Below, piece by piece: positions 44,504 to 54,758 of a stretch of DNA of 64,000 bases. The first letter of the stretch is position 1, and each line of letters opens with the position of its first letter. Source of the stretch: Coprinellus micaceus (Eukaryota > Basidiomycota > Agaricomycetes > Agaricales > Psathyrellaceae); assembly GCA_951394405.1 (NCBI GenBank), contig OX596345.1:2170001-2234000 (forward strand), given 5' to 3'. The position numbers and the translations under genes were made by a program. The notes beneath the pieces were generated by a model. That model searched no databases, was not told the DNA's origin, and saw only the letters and a program-made list of their open reading frames with translations.

Positions 44504-46417
44504 ATGGCCTGGCTGAAACTACTCCCTGCGTTCTCGCTGCTTCCGTTGGCACATGCCCTCCTTCGCTTTCCATGTGCCCAACTGGTTACGCAGCGTCTCG
44601 ATCCGTACGTTCCCCCCAGCTCCGCTCACCTAGCTCCCTGCGTCGTCGCTCACTTTAACCTCTAGGCTGGTGACCCCTGGCCAGGTGTCTCCTCATCTAC
44701 ACCAGATCGTTGGTGGGGTACGTGCGGAACCATCTCGCCGCATTGCACCCTGGGACTAACCGGAACATGTTCTTGCCTTTCAGAACGCGTACGCTTCATT
44801 CTCACTATCATCGCGACTAGCATCTGACAGACCAAACCAGATTCAACATATCCATGGACCCGAACACCGACATCGCAAAGACATCAACCTGCACGTCCTG
44901 CCGATTCAAAGAAGACAAATCGAACTACTGGACGGCCGTGCTCTACTTCAAACACCCCAACGGTTCCTTCATTCGAGTGAGCCGACCCTCTCCTTAGCCT
45001 GATGGATACAACTTTTAACATTCGCTCCTCCAGGTTCCCCAGATCGCCAACGGAGGAACCGGCGACTCACACGGCGGTATGACCGTATACTACATCCAAC
45101 CCTCCTCCGGCGTCCCCTTCACCTCTTTCCGCAAGGTTCGTCCCCCCCTCCCCTTCCCCATTTCAATGCTAACACACACCTTCGCTTTCACTCAGGGATT
45201 CCGAATGATCGTAGGCGACCCTATGGTCCGAAGCGATGCGCACGTCACCCCCAACTCGGTGGAGTCCTTCGCACTTACTTTCCGATGCTACGATGGTGTG
45301 CCGGGAAGCGATGGATCTTGGGCCCCGGGTGTAGGTCCGTTTGAGAGTGTTGGGTTCCCCAAGAAGAAGTGTCCTGGAGGGATCCGGACGAACATTTTCT
45401 TCCCGACGTGAGTTGCCAATTTACCTTGTCTCCGCATGAGCTAACGATAATACGACCTCCAGCTGCTGGGATGGTACCACCCTCGACCCCCCAGACCATC
45501 ACGTCAGTGCAAACCCTTCTCAGCCTTCGCCCAAAGTCTAACAATGTTACGCATCCCACCCACAGAGCCACGTCAAGTACATCCAAGGCACAGTCAACCC
45601 CCGAGCCGGTATATTCTACCAGAGCGGGACGTGCCCATCCACCCACCCCGTCCGGATCCCCCTCGTCTTCCTCGAGACCATCTGGGATACCAAACCCTTC
45701 CTCAACGACTGGCCCACCGACGGCAGCCAGCCTCTCGTCTACAGCATGGGAGACCCGTACGTTCTTCCCTCCCATTCCCTCTCGTGACCTTTCTTGAAAC
45801 ACCTTTCTTGAAACTTGGGCCCCTCACTCACCTTTTCTCGTCCTTGCAGAACGGGCTTCGGCCAACACGGCGACTACGTCTTCGGATGGGAAGACGACTC
45901 CCTCGATCGTGCGATGGCACGTTGCAATGACCGAGGCGACTTCCCAGCCGACTGCAAAGAGCTCACAGTGCAAACCGACCAGGCGATCAACAGCTGCACA
46001 CAACCCGTCGTGGTGAACGAGATTACGGAAGGAAAATGTGAGTAGAAATACGCCTTTCCTTCCTATAATCGTACATAGTCGCTCATCAACGAACTTCTAG
46101 ATCTACCAGCGCTCCCTGGATGCAACCCCATCCAGAACGGACCAGGAACCGCGACCATGATCCAGGGCTGCAACGCCATCTCGACGACTGGTACAGGCGC
46201 AGCCCCTACCGCCTCGGTGCCGACTTCCACAGTCCCCACCACCACCGGCCCGACTTCCACGCAAAGTACCATCGCGACGCCCGCGCCAACTGCTCCTCAA
46301 GGGCCCGCTGTCCCCAAGTACGGTCAATGCGGCGGAATCGGCTGGGCTGGCTCGACGGTTTGCATTGCTGGGTCTACCTGCCAGAAGCTCAATGACTGGT
46401 ATTCACAGTGTGTCTGA
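44504..46417 (+). CDS. Secreted DUF1996 protein with C-terminal CBM1
   Basis: An extracellular protein of unknown catalytic role that should bind cellulose through its CBM1. Ten exons with consistent phases give 447 residues: 44504-44604, 44666-44717, 44784-44788, 44841-44976, 45034-45135, 45196-45407, 45463-45502, 45566-45756, 45850-46037 and 46101-46417. A signal peptide (to about AHA18) precedes the DUF1996 domain, with [49 protein letters not shown] and [21 protein letters not shown] Ser/Thr/Pro linker (about 330-410) leads to a CBM1 with conserved cysteines and aromatics (YGQCGGIGW to DWYSQCV). Exon 3 is a 5-nt micro-exon. The 3' part was later copied into the spacer at 52 kb. Confidence 0.88.
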
Positions 46418-46753
46418 TACCATTCGCCCTGGTTCCAGGTACGGGGGGTTATTGTTAGGCGCAGGTTCGCAAGCGTCGATTATGTATCCCCGTCATCCAA
46501 TACTTTCGATTCTATCACAAGCCTTAACGAGTTTGACATCAAGTAAGCACATATTCATGATCAACCGTACAAGCAAGTCTACCCTAAAGGCATAACTGCG
46601 ACATAGTGGCGACATCAATAAGGTGGGTTTGAGGTACTAACGAAGGCCGGCACTTCCATAGGCATGGGGTAATCATAATCATATCCGCTAATTAAGCTTT
46701 CCATTACGGTCTTACCTCCCCTAGTGCGTTCCCTACACACAACCCGAGCTCTT
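46418..46753. other. Intergenic region between convergent genes
   Basis: The shared 3' flank of the DUF1996-CBM1 gene (plus) and GTPase L-C (minus). The first part is partly copied downstream of the pseudogene at 52.56-52.80 kb. Confidence 0.4.
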
Positions 46754-47768
46754 TCAAGTTTCTTCCTTTGCGACTCTGCGCATTCCGCAGAAGATCCACC
46801 CCAAAAAGCGTCGTATCGACGAGGTTGGCCCGCGCCCCGGGGCCCGACCAGACCGCCTCCGATTCTCAGAGCCTGAAAGCCCGAGATAAGTTCCTGCTGC
46901 CGTGCGAGATAGTTCGAGGCCCTTGACGCACAGTTCTTGTTGGATTTGGATCGAACTTTCTCCCTTCGGATCCAGCCCAGGGGCTGCTTGAGCCTTGGCA
47001 GGGTGCACCAGACGCATGGGGAACTCTTCGGCGTGGCACAATTGACCACCACGCGTCAGAAAGTCAGCCCATAGCCCTGCCTTCATCTGCTCTTCGTGAG
47101 CGGTAGCCTCCTCGCGAGGAACGCAATCTCGCTTAGTGAGGACGATGGTCACTCTGCCACTTTGAACGGCTTCGTCGCCGCAGCATCTCTCGAGCACACC
47201 CCAGTCGAGGCGAGCGGCGGGGGGGACCCATTCGCGCGATATATCGTGCACATAAACTACAGAGCGCACTTTAATCCCGTTCTTGAACCTGTTCTCGAAA
47301 GGTTAGCGCTTCCTGGTACGAATTTGAGCCCTAAAACCCTTACGACTCCTGAAGCCAATCTCCAATGAGGCGGAACACGTCGGAGTTCGTCACATCTGGG
47401 TGATCGAATCCCGGGGTGTCGACTATGACGACGCGCTCCCTTGTGGTGCCACCAAATATTTGAGGGAGAGGATACTGCTGTACACCCTTCGTCTCAGCAG
47501 CCAGTCCCTTCCGAACCGCTGCCGCCGTTGTGTACTCCGCCTTGGAGAGTCCCTGAAGGACTTGGTTGATGAACTATGGCGTTGTCCGTGAATAACATAC
47601 GCTACGCGTGAGCGGGAAGGAGGGCTGAGCACGTACAGTACTTTTGCCCGAGTTTGATACACCCAAGACACTAACAAATTTAGCTCTCCAAGTCTGCAAA
47701 AGCAGGTGGCCAGAAACATACAGAATAGCGCTGACCGAATCGCCACTGTCTGCTTGTGATTGCACCAT
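46754..47768 (-). CDS. AIG1/GIMAP-like P-loop GTPase L-C
   Basis: A small G protein of the fungal AIG1-like type, role unknown. Four exons (47722-47768, 47637-47670, 47344-47573, 46754-47288) in phase give 281 residues. Walker A GVSNSGKST is in the 34-nt second exon. Exon 3 starts FINQVLQG and carries the DxxG motif in VVIVDTPGFDH. Exon 4 has VRSVVYVHDISREW and a G4-like VTIVLTKRDCV, a canonical T/N-K-x-D. It is the partner of R-C at 58.1-60.2 kb with the same intron phases, but lacks that gene's long tail and ends soon after the G domain in a basic stretch. No membrane segment is seen. Confidence 0.82.
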
Positions 47769-48112
47769 CACTGCCAGTGCGTGTGTTGATGAGTCCGCTT
47801 GGTCTACCCACAACAGTGGGCACTGGGGACAGGACGAATTTATACACGTCCGGGAAGAGTATGTGGTGGCAGCAAGGAGCCCCGGGTGCAGGAGGAGGTC
47901 GGTGCGGAGACCTTGAGGCAAGGAACCCTTGATCGATCAGGAGTGGACGAGGCTCCAGCTTCCGCTTTCTATGAGCCAATTTCGTTCAGTCAATATTTAT
48001 GGCATGCAGCGGAGAGGGAAAGTAGAGTATACATATGAGTGCATCCGAAATCGATACCGAATACTTCGAGCGGCGGTGAGGTGATGCCTGGCCTCCCCAA
48101 CGGGCCGTCGGG
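47769..48112. other. Short intergenic region
   Basis: 5' flank of L-C and 3' flank of L-B, both on the minus strand. No gene seen. Confidence 0.4.
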
Positions 48113-49318
48113 TCATTTCAACCCCATGGCAGCCCTTCCCGATTCCCAAATGCCTTTAGCCCACATGGCAAATGTCTTTGTGGTAGCAGGTGCTAGCCGA
48201 TAGAGCTCTTCCTTCAACGCCTCGATCCTTTTCTGGGGGCTATTGGGGTCCTCCGGGCTCCTGGACTGCCTGTTCAGTTCTCTGCGTGTCGCCTGGGCCT
48301 CCTCCAGCAGTCTCTTTAGCTTCCGTCGCAGCTCTTTTCCAGCCTCAGTCTTCCCTAGGGCCAATCTCTGGTTGACGATTTCGTGTTGAATCTGAAGGAC
48401 CACAGACCGACCATCCATCGAGTCGACGATGCGGCGAATCATTTCGCAGGGGGCCATTGAACCTTCAGGCTTGGCTTTGTCGTGGGGCGGGACGACCTCC
48501 GGCTCAAGAAGGCGCACAGACGCGTCGCATTTGATCATATCGCGCCAGTACACCTCTTGAAGCTGCGTAAGGCGCTGGAGTCCCTCATCTGGTGTTGACG
48601 CTGGTAGCCTATCCCATTTCGTCGTCACTATCGAGACTTGGGTCATCGCTTCTTCCCCACACAACTTGAAGAAAAGATCCCTATTGGTTTGGGATGATGC
48701 GGTCCACCCCATTTGCGTAATATCGTGAAGGTAGATAACACCACCAACGAGCTTATCCTTGCGGTACCTGTTGTGAACGGCACCGTTGGTAAGTATAGTA
48801 TGAAGGCGCGGCGGTCTAAGGGTCTGGGAGCTGGTGGGACTTACGCACTCGCTAACCAATGTGAGACACGCCTTAAAATCTCTTGGTCACTCATTTTCGC
48901 GTCATTGAATCCCGGGGTATCCACCAAGACCAGTCGGCGGCCACCGAGGGCTTCGTTGAGAGCATCGTCAGTGGTCTTCAAGACAATGACGTCTTGGATA
49001 TCCTTCGTGCATGAATTCATGTCGCCGCCAATTGCAACCTCCATTTTGGCTGCACTTTCCGGATGAACTTGAGCGCCTTCGAGGATGCGATTGATGAACT
49101 TAATAGGCATTGTTAATAACCATCTTGTGGTCCGCAATTGCGCTCATAGCAACATACAGTGCTTTTTCCAGCCTTCGTTTCCCCCATCACCCTTCCATGC
49201 AGATTGCATTAGAACACGAAAGCCAGGTTTCCAGCCGAGGTGAAACTTACGGGATAATAATGTCCGTATCCTTCGGGCCCGTGTCCAAATTGGTCTTCGC
49301 GGTGACGAGAGGCGGCAT
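48113..49318 (-). CDS. AIG1/GIMAP-like P-loop GTPase L-B
   Basis: Four exons (49251-49318, 49158-49191, 48845-49098, 48113-48767) in phase give 336 residues. The start fits MPPLVTAKTNL and leads into DTDIIIPVMG ahead of the P-loop. Walker A GETKAGKST lies in the 34-nt exon. DxxG is in RRLVLVDTPGFND, followed by LVGGVIYLHDITQMGW and the G4-like VTTKWDRL. The last 100 residues, rich in K, R, E and L (for example RRKLKRLLEEAQATRREL), are likely coiled coil. It is the partner of R-B at 56.6-57.8 kb. Confidence 0.85.
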
Positions 49319-49592
49319 TTCTGGGCGGTTCCTACTTGAGCTTGAGTCAGCTCCAACTCTGACTTTATGAGTCGGGGAGTAAGAACGATGGTCTTAGCGC
49401 CAGTACACCTCGCTCATGTAGACCACACGGAACTGTGGAACAAACGCAAGGCCTCCGCATGTCTATCGAATGAATTCGCCTGGCCGCTGCACCCCATTCC
49501 CGGTAAATACACATCGAACAAGACTCGCGAAGTATATCTACTTCTGGTCATGGGGGGCACATGGGGGAAGGATACGTAGTCTCCGCCGACTC
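49319..49592. other. Short intergenic region
   Basis: 5' flank of L-B and 3' flank of L-A on the minus strand. No gene seen. Confidence 0.4.
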
Positions 49593-51260
49593 TCAAACAG
49601 GTTTCAACATGTCCCTAAGGAGGTTCCCGTGATTGCTTGCAGGACCGCCAAAACCCTCTTCCCCGTACAGAATGCGACATACCTTGTATTGGACACCGAA
49701 AATCCGAGGCCAAAACTCTGTTGACAGCTGCTCCTCTCTCCTCTCTCCTTCGTGTCCGAACGATCTATCCCACTTAGTACTAACAATGGACACATCCTTC
49801 AGGGAGATCTCACGTATAAACCCGGGGAGCGCGTTCAATACGCGCTCTGCCGTCAGCGCAAAGTTATCTTGTGAAATATCGTGAAGATATACAATGCAGC
49901 ATGACACGGGCTGCGATTCTTGGAACCTAATCGGAGAGGTGATCGATGTTTCAATGTTCATACAAGAGGTGAAGTAGTGGAATCTCGAATCCACCAACCT
50001 TGTATCGTACCAAGCCTTGATCGACCTCAGTATTGCGTTATCCTCCCTATCATCCCCCACAAAGCCAGGGGTGTCAACAAGAATGACGCGGCGGGACGGG
50101 CCCACGTTGGACTCCGAAAATGGGTGGGACCGCAGGACAGCAGAGCTGACGGAGAGCGTCGTCAAACTCAAGCTGCTGTTCACCTGCATTCGCGCCGCCT
50201 GATCACAGAGCCGCAGGATCGCATTTATGAACTAATGGGACAGGTCAGTTGCGTTTTCAGCATGAGGCCACTGGCATTCGAGCCCTCACTGTACTCTTTC
50301 CAGCTTTGATTGGGCCTATGACCCTGTTTGAATCAACCTCAGATGTCCTGTATAAAACATAGTCCGGGAATAGTGCTCACAGAATCAAGACATCGTTCTT
50401 CAGCCCGCAGCCTGGTGAAAGGGCATCGAACTCGCCCATAAAGTGGCGTAAGGCTGCCAGCGCGCTGGGGCCCTGCGTACTGTGACCCCCCTTCTCAACT
50501 TTGTGGACAGCGAGGCTGGTAGTCGGAATAATCTTGGGCCATGTGTATGCCGCCATCTCTGCGGTGCTCACGTCCTCCGGACGTAGGTTCTCCCATTTCG
50601 TTGTAACGAGCAGGATGTGCCCACACCCTATCGCGTCGGAGAGCTTACCGGGAACCTTGAGGTTGAGGTGGATTGTGACGGACGTCAGTGGACACATAGA
50701 TATGTCCTGGATGTAGATGATCCCCAGGTTTGGGGTCATGGAAGGCGGGTAGCTTGAGTTTGAGGTCAGTGAATTCTGAAATGCAAAGAGCGGTGGGCAA
50801 GCCACCCACTGCTTGGACAGCCATTCTTTGGCATCCGATACAATCTTGTTGTGTTGTCCAATGTCGTTATCGGCTAAGCAAGGTCCGTCGACAAGTACCA
50901 CTCGACCCAGGGCACTTTGGCATTCACCACGCATAGGTGTCAATCGAACGGGATGAATGCTCCGGGTGCACTGAGCAAGCCCGCTCCGTACTTCCATTCG
51001 TTCCCCGTTGTCGCCATCGAGGGGGTGGCCTATCTCATCGAGAATATAATTGATAAACTGTGCGACCGTGTTCAGTCCCATCCGAGCGGGGCATTACGCG
51101 AAGGAACATGTCGACGCACAGTGCTTTTGCCAGCAGCTTCTCCGCCTATAATGCTGAATCCGAGACTGGTTCATGAACGACCACTAATTGCGCATTAATC
51201 ACGGGAAAGCACCCACAAAACGACAGTATCGAGCGGCCTTCCTTGGAATTTGGGTTCCAT
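49593..51260 (-). CDS. Double-G-domain AIG1/GIMAP-like GTPase L-A
   Basis: Seven exons (51217-51260, 51121-51154, 50810-51057, 50381-50752, 50290-50323, 49999-50231, 49593-49926) join in phase to 432 residues with two G domains. Domain 1: Walker A GGEAAGKST, then FINYILDEIG, a G3 motif altered to VVLVDGPCLAD (glycine of DxxG lost) and VTTKWENL. Domain 2: Walker A GPIKAGKST, VILVDTPGF, VYLHDISQDN and VSTKWDRS. The domain 1 frame meets a stop only inside an intron (GTGAGC after DVLIL). The next 34-nt P-loop exon fits in phase, and R-A has the same junction, so fusion is preferred over two genes. Domain 1 may be GTP-binding but catalytically weak. Confidence 0.8.
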
Positions 51261-51980
51261 TACGTGCTCGGAGAGAACGGTGCCGGCGCCAACTTTCAAC
51301 CGTTAGGCCTACGACCCAGTGCCGTCAAAATCTCGGTGTGGAGAATCTCCAGGGGCCGCGTGCGGCGACTCGGGTTGTGGGAAGAGACACGAGCTAGAAA
51401 GGAATGCTTTAAAGTTTCTGTTTCGGACGTGTTGTCACATGGCACCCCGACACCCGGACCACACCGTGCATAGGTCTAACTCGTATTTATGTACATTACA
51501 CCGTGCCTGCTTACGCCTGACACTCCATTTCGCATTCTCCCTGGTCTCTCCCCATCTCTCGGGCTTACCTATAAAATTGACACGTACCAATCGAAAATGG
51601 CCCAAGAGGAGGTCTAGTAGTCGCATTCGAGTCCCCCTCGTCCATTTGTTCTGCAAGCTCTTCCAAGAACCCCCGGCGATGATGTCTTTGTGAAGCTCTG
51701 GGACTGCAGCTCCCATGACCATGACATTTTCATCGCATATATCTGCAATCCCTCCAACAATGCCCGGTACGTTGAGTACGGAGGGTCTCAACTAATCGGT
51801 GTCGAGTCGAACATACCCTGGACCATGGGCGCTTGTACGCAGTACAGTAAAGCTACGGTCGACACACGCGGAGACGGCATGGGAGCGTTCGTGAGTGCGT
51901 ATCGTACACTAGCACCTCAATATGTACATTGATTCCTCTCCATAGCTTTCGCCTTGCTTCACCCCTGCTTTGTCGGCGCA
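51261..51980. other. Left part of the spacer between mirrored GTPase genes
   Basis: The upstream region of L-A and unassigned DNA. On the minus strand near 51.6-51.7 kb a frame reads FLEELAEQMDEGDSNATTRP and then meets a GTACGTG donor-like site, which looks like an orphan exon. A plus-strand frame at 51690-51932 lacks support. No complete gene. Confidence 0.3.
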
Positions 51981-52554
51981 GGATGGGTTTTGGCCAACAC
52001 GGCAACTACGTCTTCGGATGGGAAATTAACTCCCTCGATCGTGCGATGGCGTGTTGCAACAACCGAGGCGGGACTTCCCTGCGGACTGCAAGGAGTTCAC
52101 CGTGCAGACCGACCAGGCAATCAACAGCTGCACAGAACCCATCGTTGTGAACGAAATCACCGAAGGAAAATGTGAGTATAAACCCACCTCCCCTCCCTAT
52201 AATCGTACATACATGCTCATCAACGAACTTCTAGATCTACCAGCTCTCCCTGGATGCAACCCCATCCAGAACGGACCAGGAACCGCGACCATGATCCAGG
52301 GCTGCAACGCCATCTCGACGACTGGTACAGGCGCAGCCCCTACCGCCTCGGTGCCTACTTCCACAGTCCCCACAGGCACCATCTCCACGTCCACGCAAAG
52401 TACCATTGCGACGCCCACACCAACTGCTCCTCAAGGCCCCGCTGTCCCCAAGTACGGTCAGAGAGTGCGGCGGAATCGGCTGGACGGGATCGACGGTATG
52501 CGTTGCTGGGTCGACGTGCCAGAAGCTAAACGACGGTACTCGCAGTGTGTCTGA
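51981..52554 (+). pseudogene. Truncated, frameshifted copy of the DUF1996-CBM1 gene
   Basis: This corresponds to exons 9 and 10 of the gene at 44.5-46.4 kb, including the intron between them (GTGAGTATAAACC...CTTCTAG). It retains GFGQHGNYVFGWEINSLDRA, the Ser/Thr linker and the CBM1 DNA. One extra base after AACCGAGGC shifts the first exon, and a four-base insertion at about 52460 shifts the CBM1 out of frame. Exons 1-8 are absent. The similarity goes on past the stop into the 3' flank. It is therefore a partial DNA duplication, not a processed copy, and is dead. Confidence 0.85.
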
Positions 52555-53138
52555 TACGGTTTGCCCTAAGCGCGAGTATGGGGGTTATTCTCGGGCTAAT
52601 GATCCCTCCCTGCTCGCCTAGCCGCACGTCCTTCCGGGTAGGCCCCTATGCTTATTTGTTTTCTTACTCAATCATCGCTCATCTTTGTCATAGTGAACTC
52701 TCAATATTAATGAATTCAACGTTGAGCAAGCGCTTATTATTTGTCAGGCGTACAGGTGAGTCTACGCTAAAAGTACAGCTGCGAAACGGCCGTGTCAATA
52801 ACGATAAAAGGGTGTTTGGGGTATAAGGGGCCAGTGGGTAGGCGGTCGAAGTGGGTCGAAGAGGTGGTGCCCGTTCGATGGAAGCTGTCGGGCATTGATA
52901 CCGGATGGAAGGTATGGAGTTGGGTGCCGTGGCAGCGACTGTCGAGGGACGGATGAGTCGGTGTCCGATAATGTGCGTTTCCGGTGACGAGGGCCGTAGT
53001 GAAGACGGCCAACCATATGAGACATCCATCTATTATGCAACAGCCGCAATCAGCATCACCGCCCAAAAACTCGCGCTCGACGAAACCCACTCACCAAGTA
53101 CCGATGTCATTCAGCTCGAGTCCGAAGAGGGGACCCAT
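52555..53138. other. Spacer DNA between pseudogene and pheromone-like gene
   Basis: The first 250 bp still resemble the 3' flank of the DUF1996-CBM1 gene (for example GTGAGTCTACGCTAAAAGT at 52.76 kb against CAAGTCTACCCTAAAGGC at 46.57 kb). No other gene. The right end is the 3' flank of the minus-strand pheromone-like gene. Confidence 0.45.
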
Positions 53139-53318
53139 TCAAGCAATGGTGCAGTAGGTTCCACCGCCCTGGCCGTTGGAACCCTCGGCGTCGGTGGGGA
53201 TGTCCTTGGAGAAGACGACGCAGTAGGTTCCGCCGCCCTGGCCGTTGCTGCCCTCAGCGTCCTTGGGGACCTTGACGGGGGTGGAGGCGGAGAGAGAGAG
53301 GGTGGTGAAGGAGTCCAT
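53139..53318 (-). CDS. Mating-pheromone-like precursor with two tandem peptide units
   Basis: A 59-residue frame starts MDSFTTLSLS, the kind of start seen in mushroom lipopeptide pheromone precursors, and ends CTIA, a CaaX box for farnesylation. Such precursors are cut upstream of the cysteine and exported as farnesylated peptides that bind STE3-type receptors of a compatible mate. Here the unit AEGSNGQGGGTYC occurs twice, first followed by VVF (an internal CaaX-like site) and then by TIA at the true end. The DNA repeats are nearly identical. A longer in-frame start at 53441 would add 41 residues without pheromone features, so the MDSF start is chosen. No STE3 receptor is seen in the window, so mating-type linkage is unproven. 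Confidence 0.75.
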   Translation of the reverse strand: MDSFTTLSLSASTPVKVPKDAEGSNGQGGGTYCVVFSKDIPTDAEGSNGQGGGTYCTIA

Positions 53319-54758
53319 GTCGATGTGAGTGTGACTTGGTGTAGCGGGGAGTGCTGGGGGTTTCAGGGAGTCGAGGCGGGCTTTTATACCTGTCGGGGAG
53401 GAGGGTCCATGCACAGGGCTTGGCGGATCCGAGCGAGTCAATGTTCAGCGACTTTGGAGGCCAATTGTTTGAGGGTCCATTGTGTTGGCTGAAGTCGGTG
53501 TGCCTAGGTTTGTATGTATAGAGCGGGAAGGGACACAAAAGGTCCAGGGGTATGTCCGCTCAACCCTACAAAACCAATTGTACCCGGGGAGCTAGTGGCA
53601 CCGCTTTGAATGCACGGCGGTTATTGAAATTGCTTTGGCCCTGTTTCGGAAATAGCGATCGAAACTCGAGCTCAAGGTATGTGCGGTTCCCATGGTATTG
53701 TCAACTTCACTCGTCATGGACCAGGCGGGAAAAGTTGCTGAGGGTGATCGCCCTTTCTCTGGTCTCTGAAAACGCAACGGCCCAAGCACCTTTACTACTG
53801 TTAGCTTCTTGGGCGCCTAATCCGGTAACTAGAACCCATAGGACGCAAGGCTAATTCACCCTCTGCACGTTCGAAGTAAATAATAAATATGCGGCTCTTG
53901 GGTGCAAAGAAAAAGGATTGTCACGGTCGTCGAACAATAGGGATGGACTAACCATAGGGATCCCAACCTGGGCAAGCGCGCCATAGGACAGTCACCGGTG
54001 TCGACACGTCTTGGAGGGACTTCCAAGAGGCCCCTTAATCACGCGCGTAGGCGAAGGGTGTACTTACCATCTCTTGGAGTAACGCAGATTTCGTTCGGGG
54101 ATTGCCTTGAAATTGGAAACGGAGCACAGCGCTGCCTGACCCGTTTTCAGTTGACCCGCCAGCTTACCGCAAACACAGGGGGGAAAAGAAGATTGTCCCA
54201 CTGAGAACTTGCACATGGTTTCACCCTAAGCTCCGGGTCTAGTTGTACCCTGGAGCGACGCAGTGTCATCGATGTCACGTCGATCTTGGTGCAACGGCAG
54301 CGGGTCGCCTGATCTAGCCCAGCCCCGCGATTTTGCCTCTCGTGGAAATTCACCCGCGAAGGTTTGAGCACAGGATGCCCTGGTAGCCACACCAAGACCC
54401 GAGGATACAACGGGGCTCGGAGGCACAAGGGTTCTACAATTAAGCGCCCATGTGTTTAGGGCTGGCTCCAGGCCGATTCGAACTTCGATCTGATGGGAGG
54501 CCGCCTTTCGAACACCGAAGAACGTCCAAGGCGCGCTACTTCAACTTGCTTTGCTGCCACGACATGGTCTGCCGCACAACATCGCCTTATATCACTCACG
54601 TATGCGCCATCCCAAACTGAAAAGCGAGGTCACCTTAAGCTCGTGTCAGCTTCGTGTTCTCCTCATAGCCCTGATCCTACAACGGCCGTCGGAACTACTT
54701 GGGCAAAAGCCGGTGAATTGAAGGCCACACCGTCTGAGTCTGCTTGTACGCTTCAATC
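53319..54758. other. Right part of the spacer
   Basis: Upstream region of the pheromone-like gene and of GTPase R-A, which diverge. Several frames of 60-100 codons exist on both strands without domain or splice support. Confidence 0.4.

Noticed and set aside
52905..53492. 195-codon plus-strand Gly/Val-rich frame
   Set aside because: Antisense to the pheromone-like precursor; the repeat of the precursor creates its glycine-rich runs.
52905..54758. STE3-type pheromone receptor expected near a pheromone gene
   Set aside because: No frame with seven hydrophobic segments was found here or elsewhere in the window.
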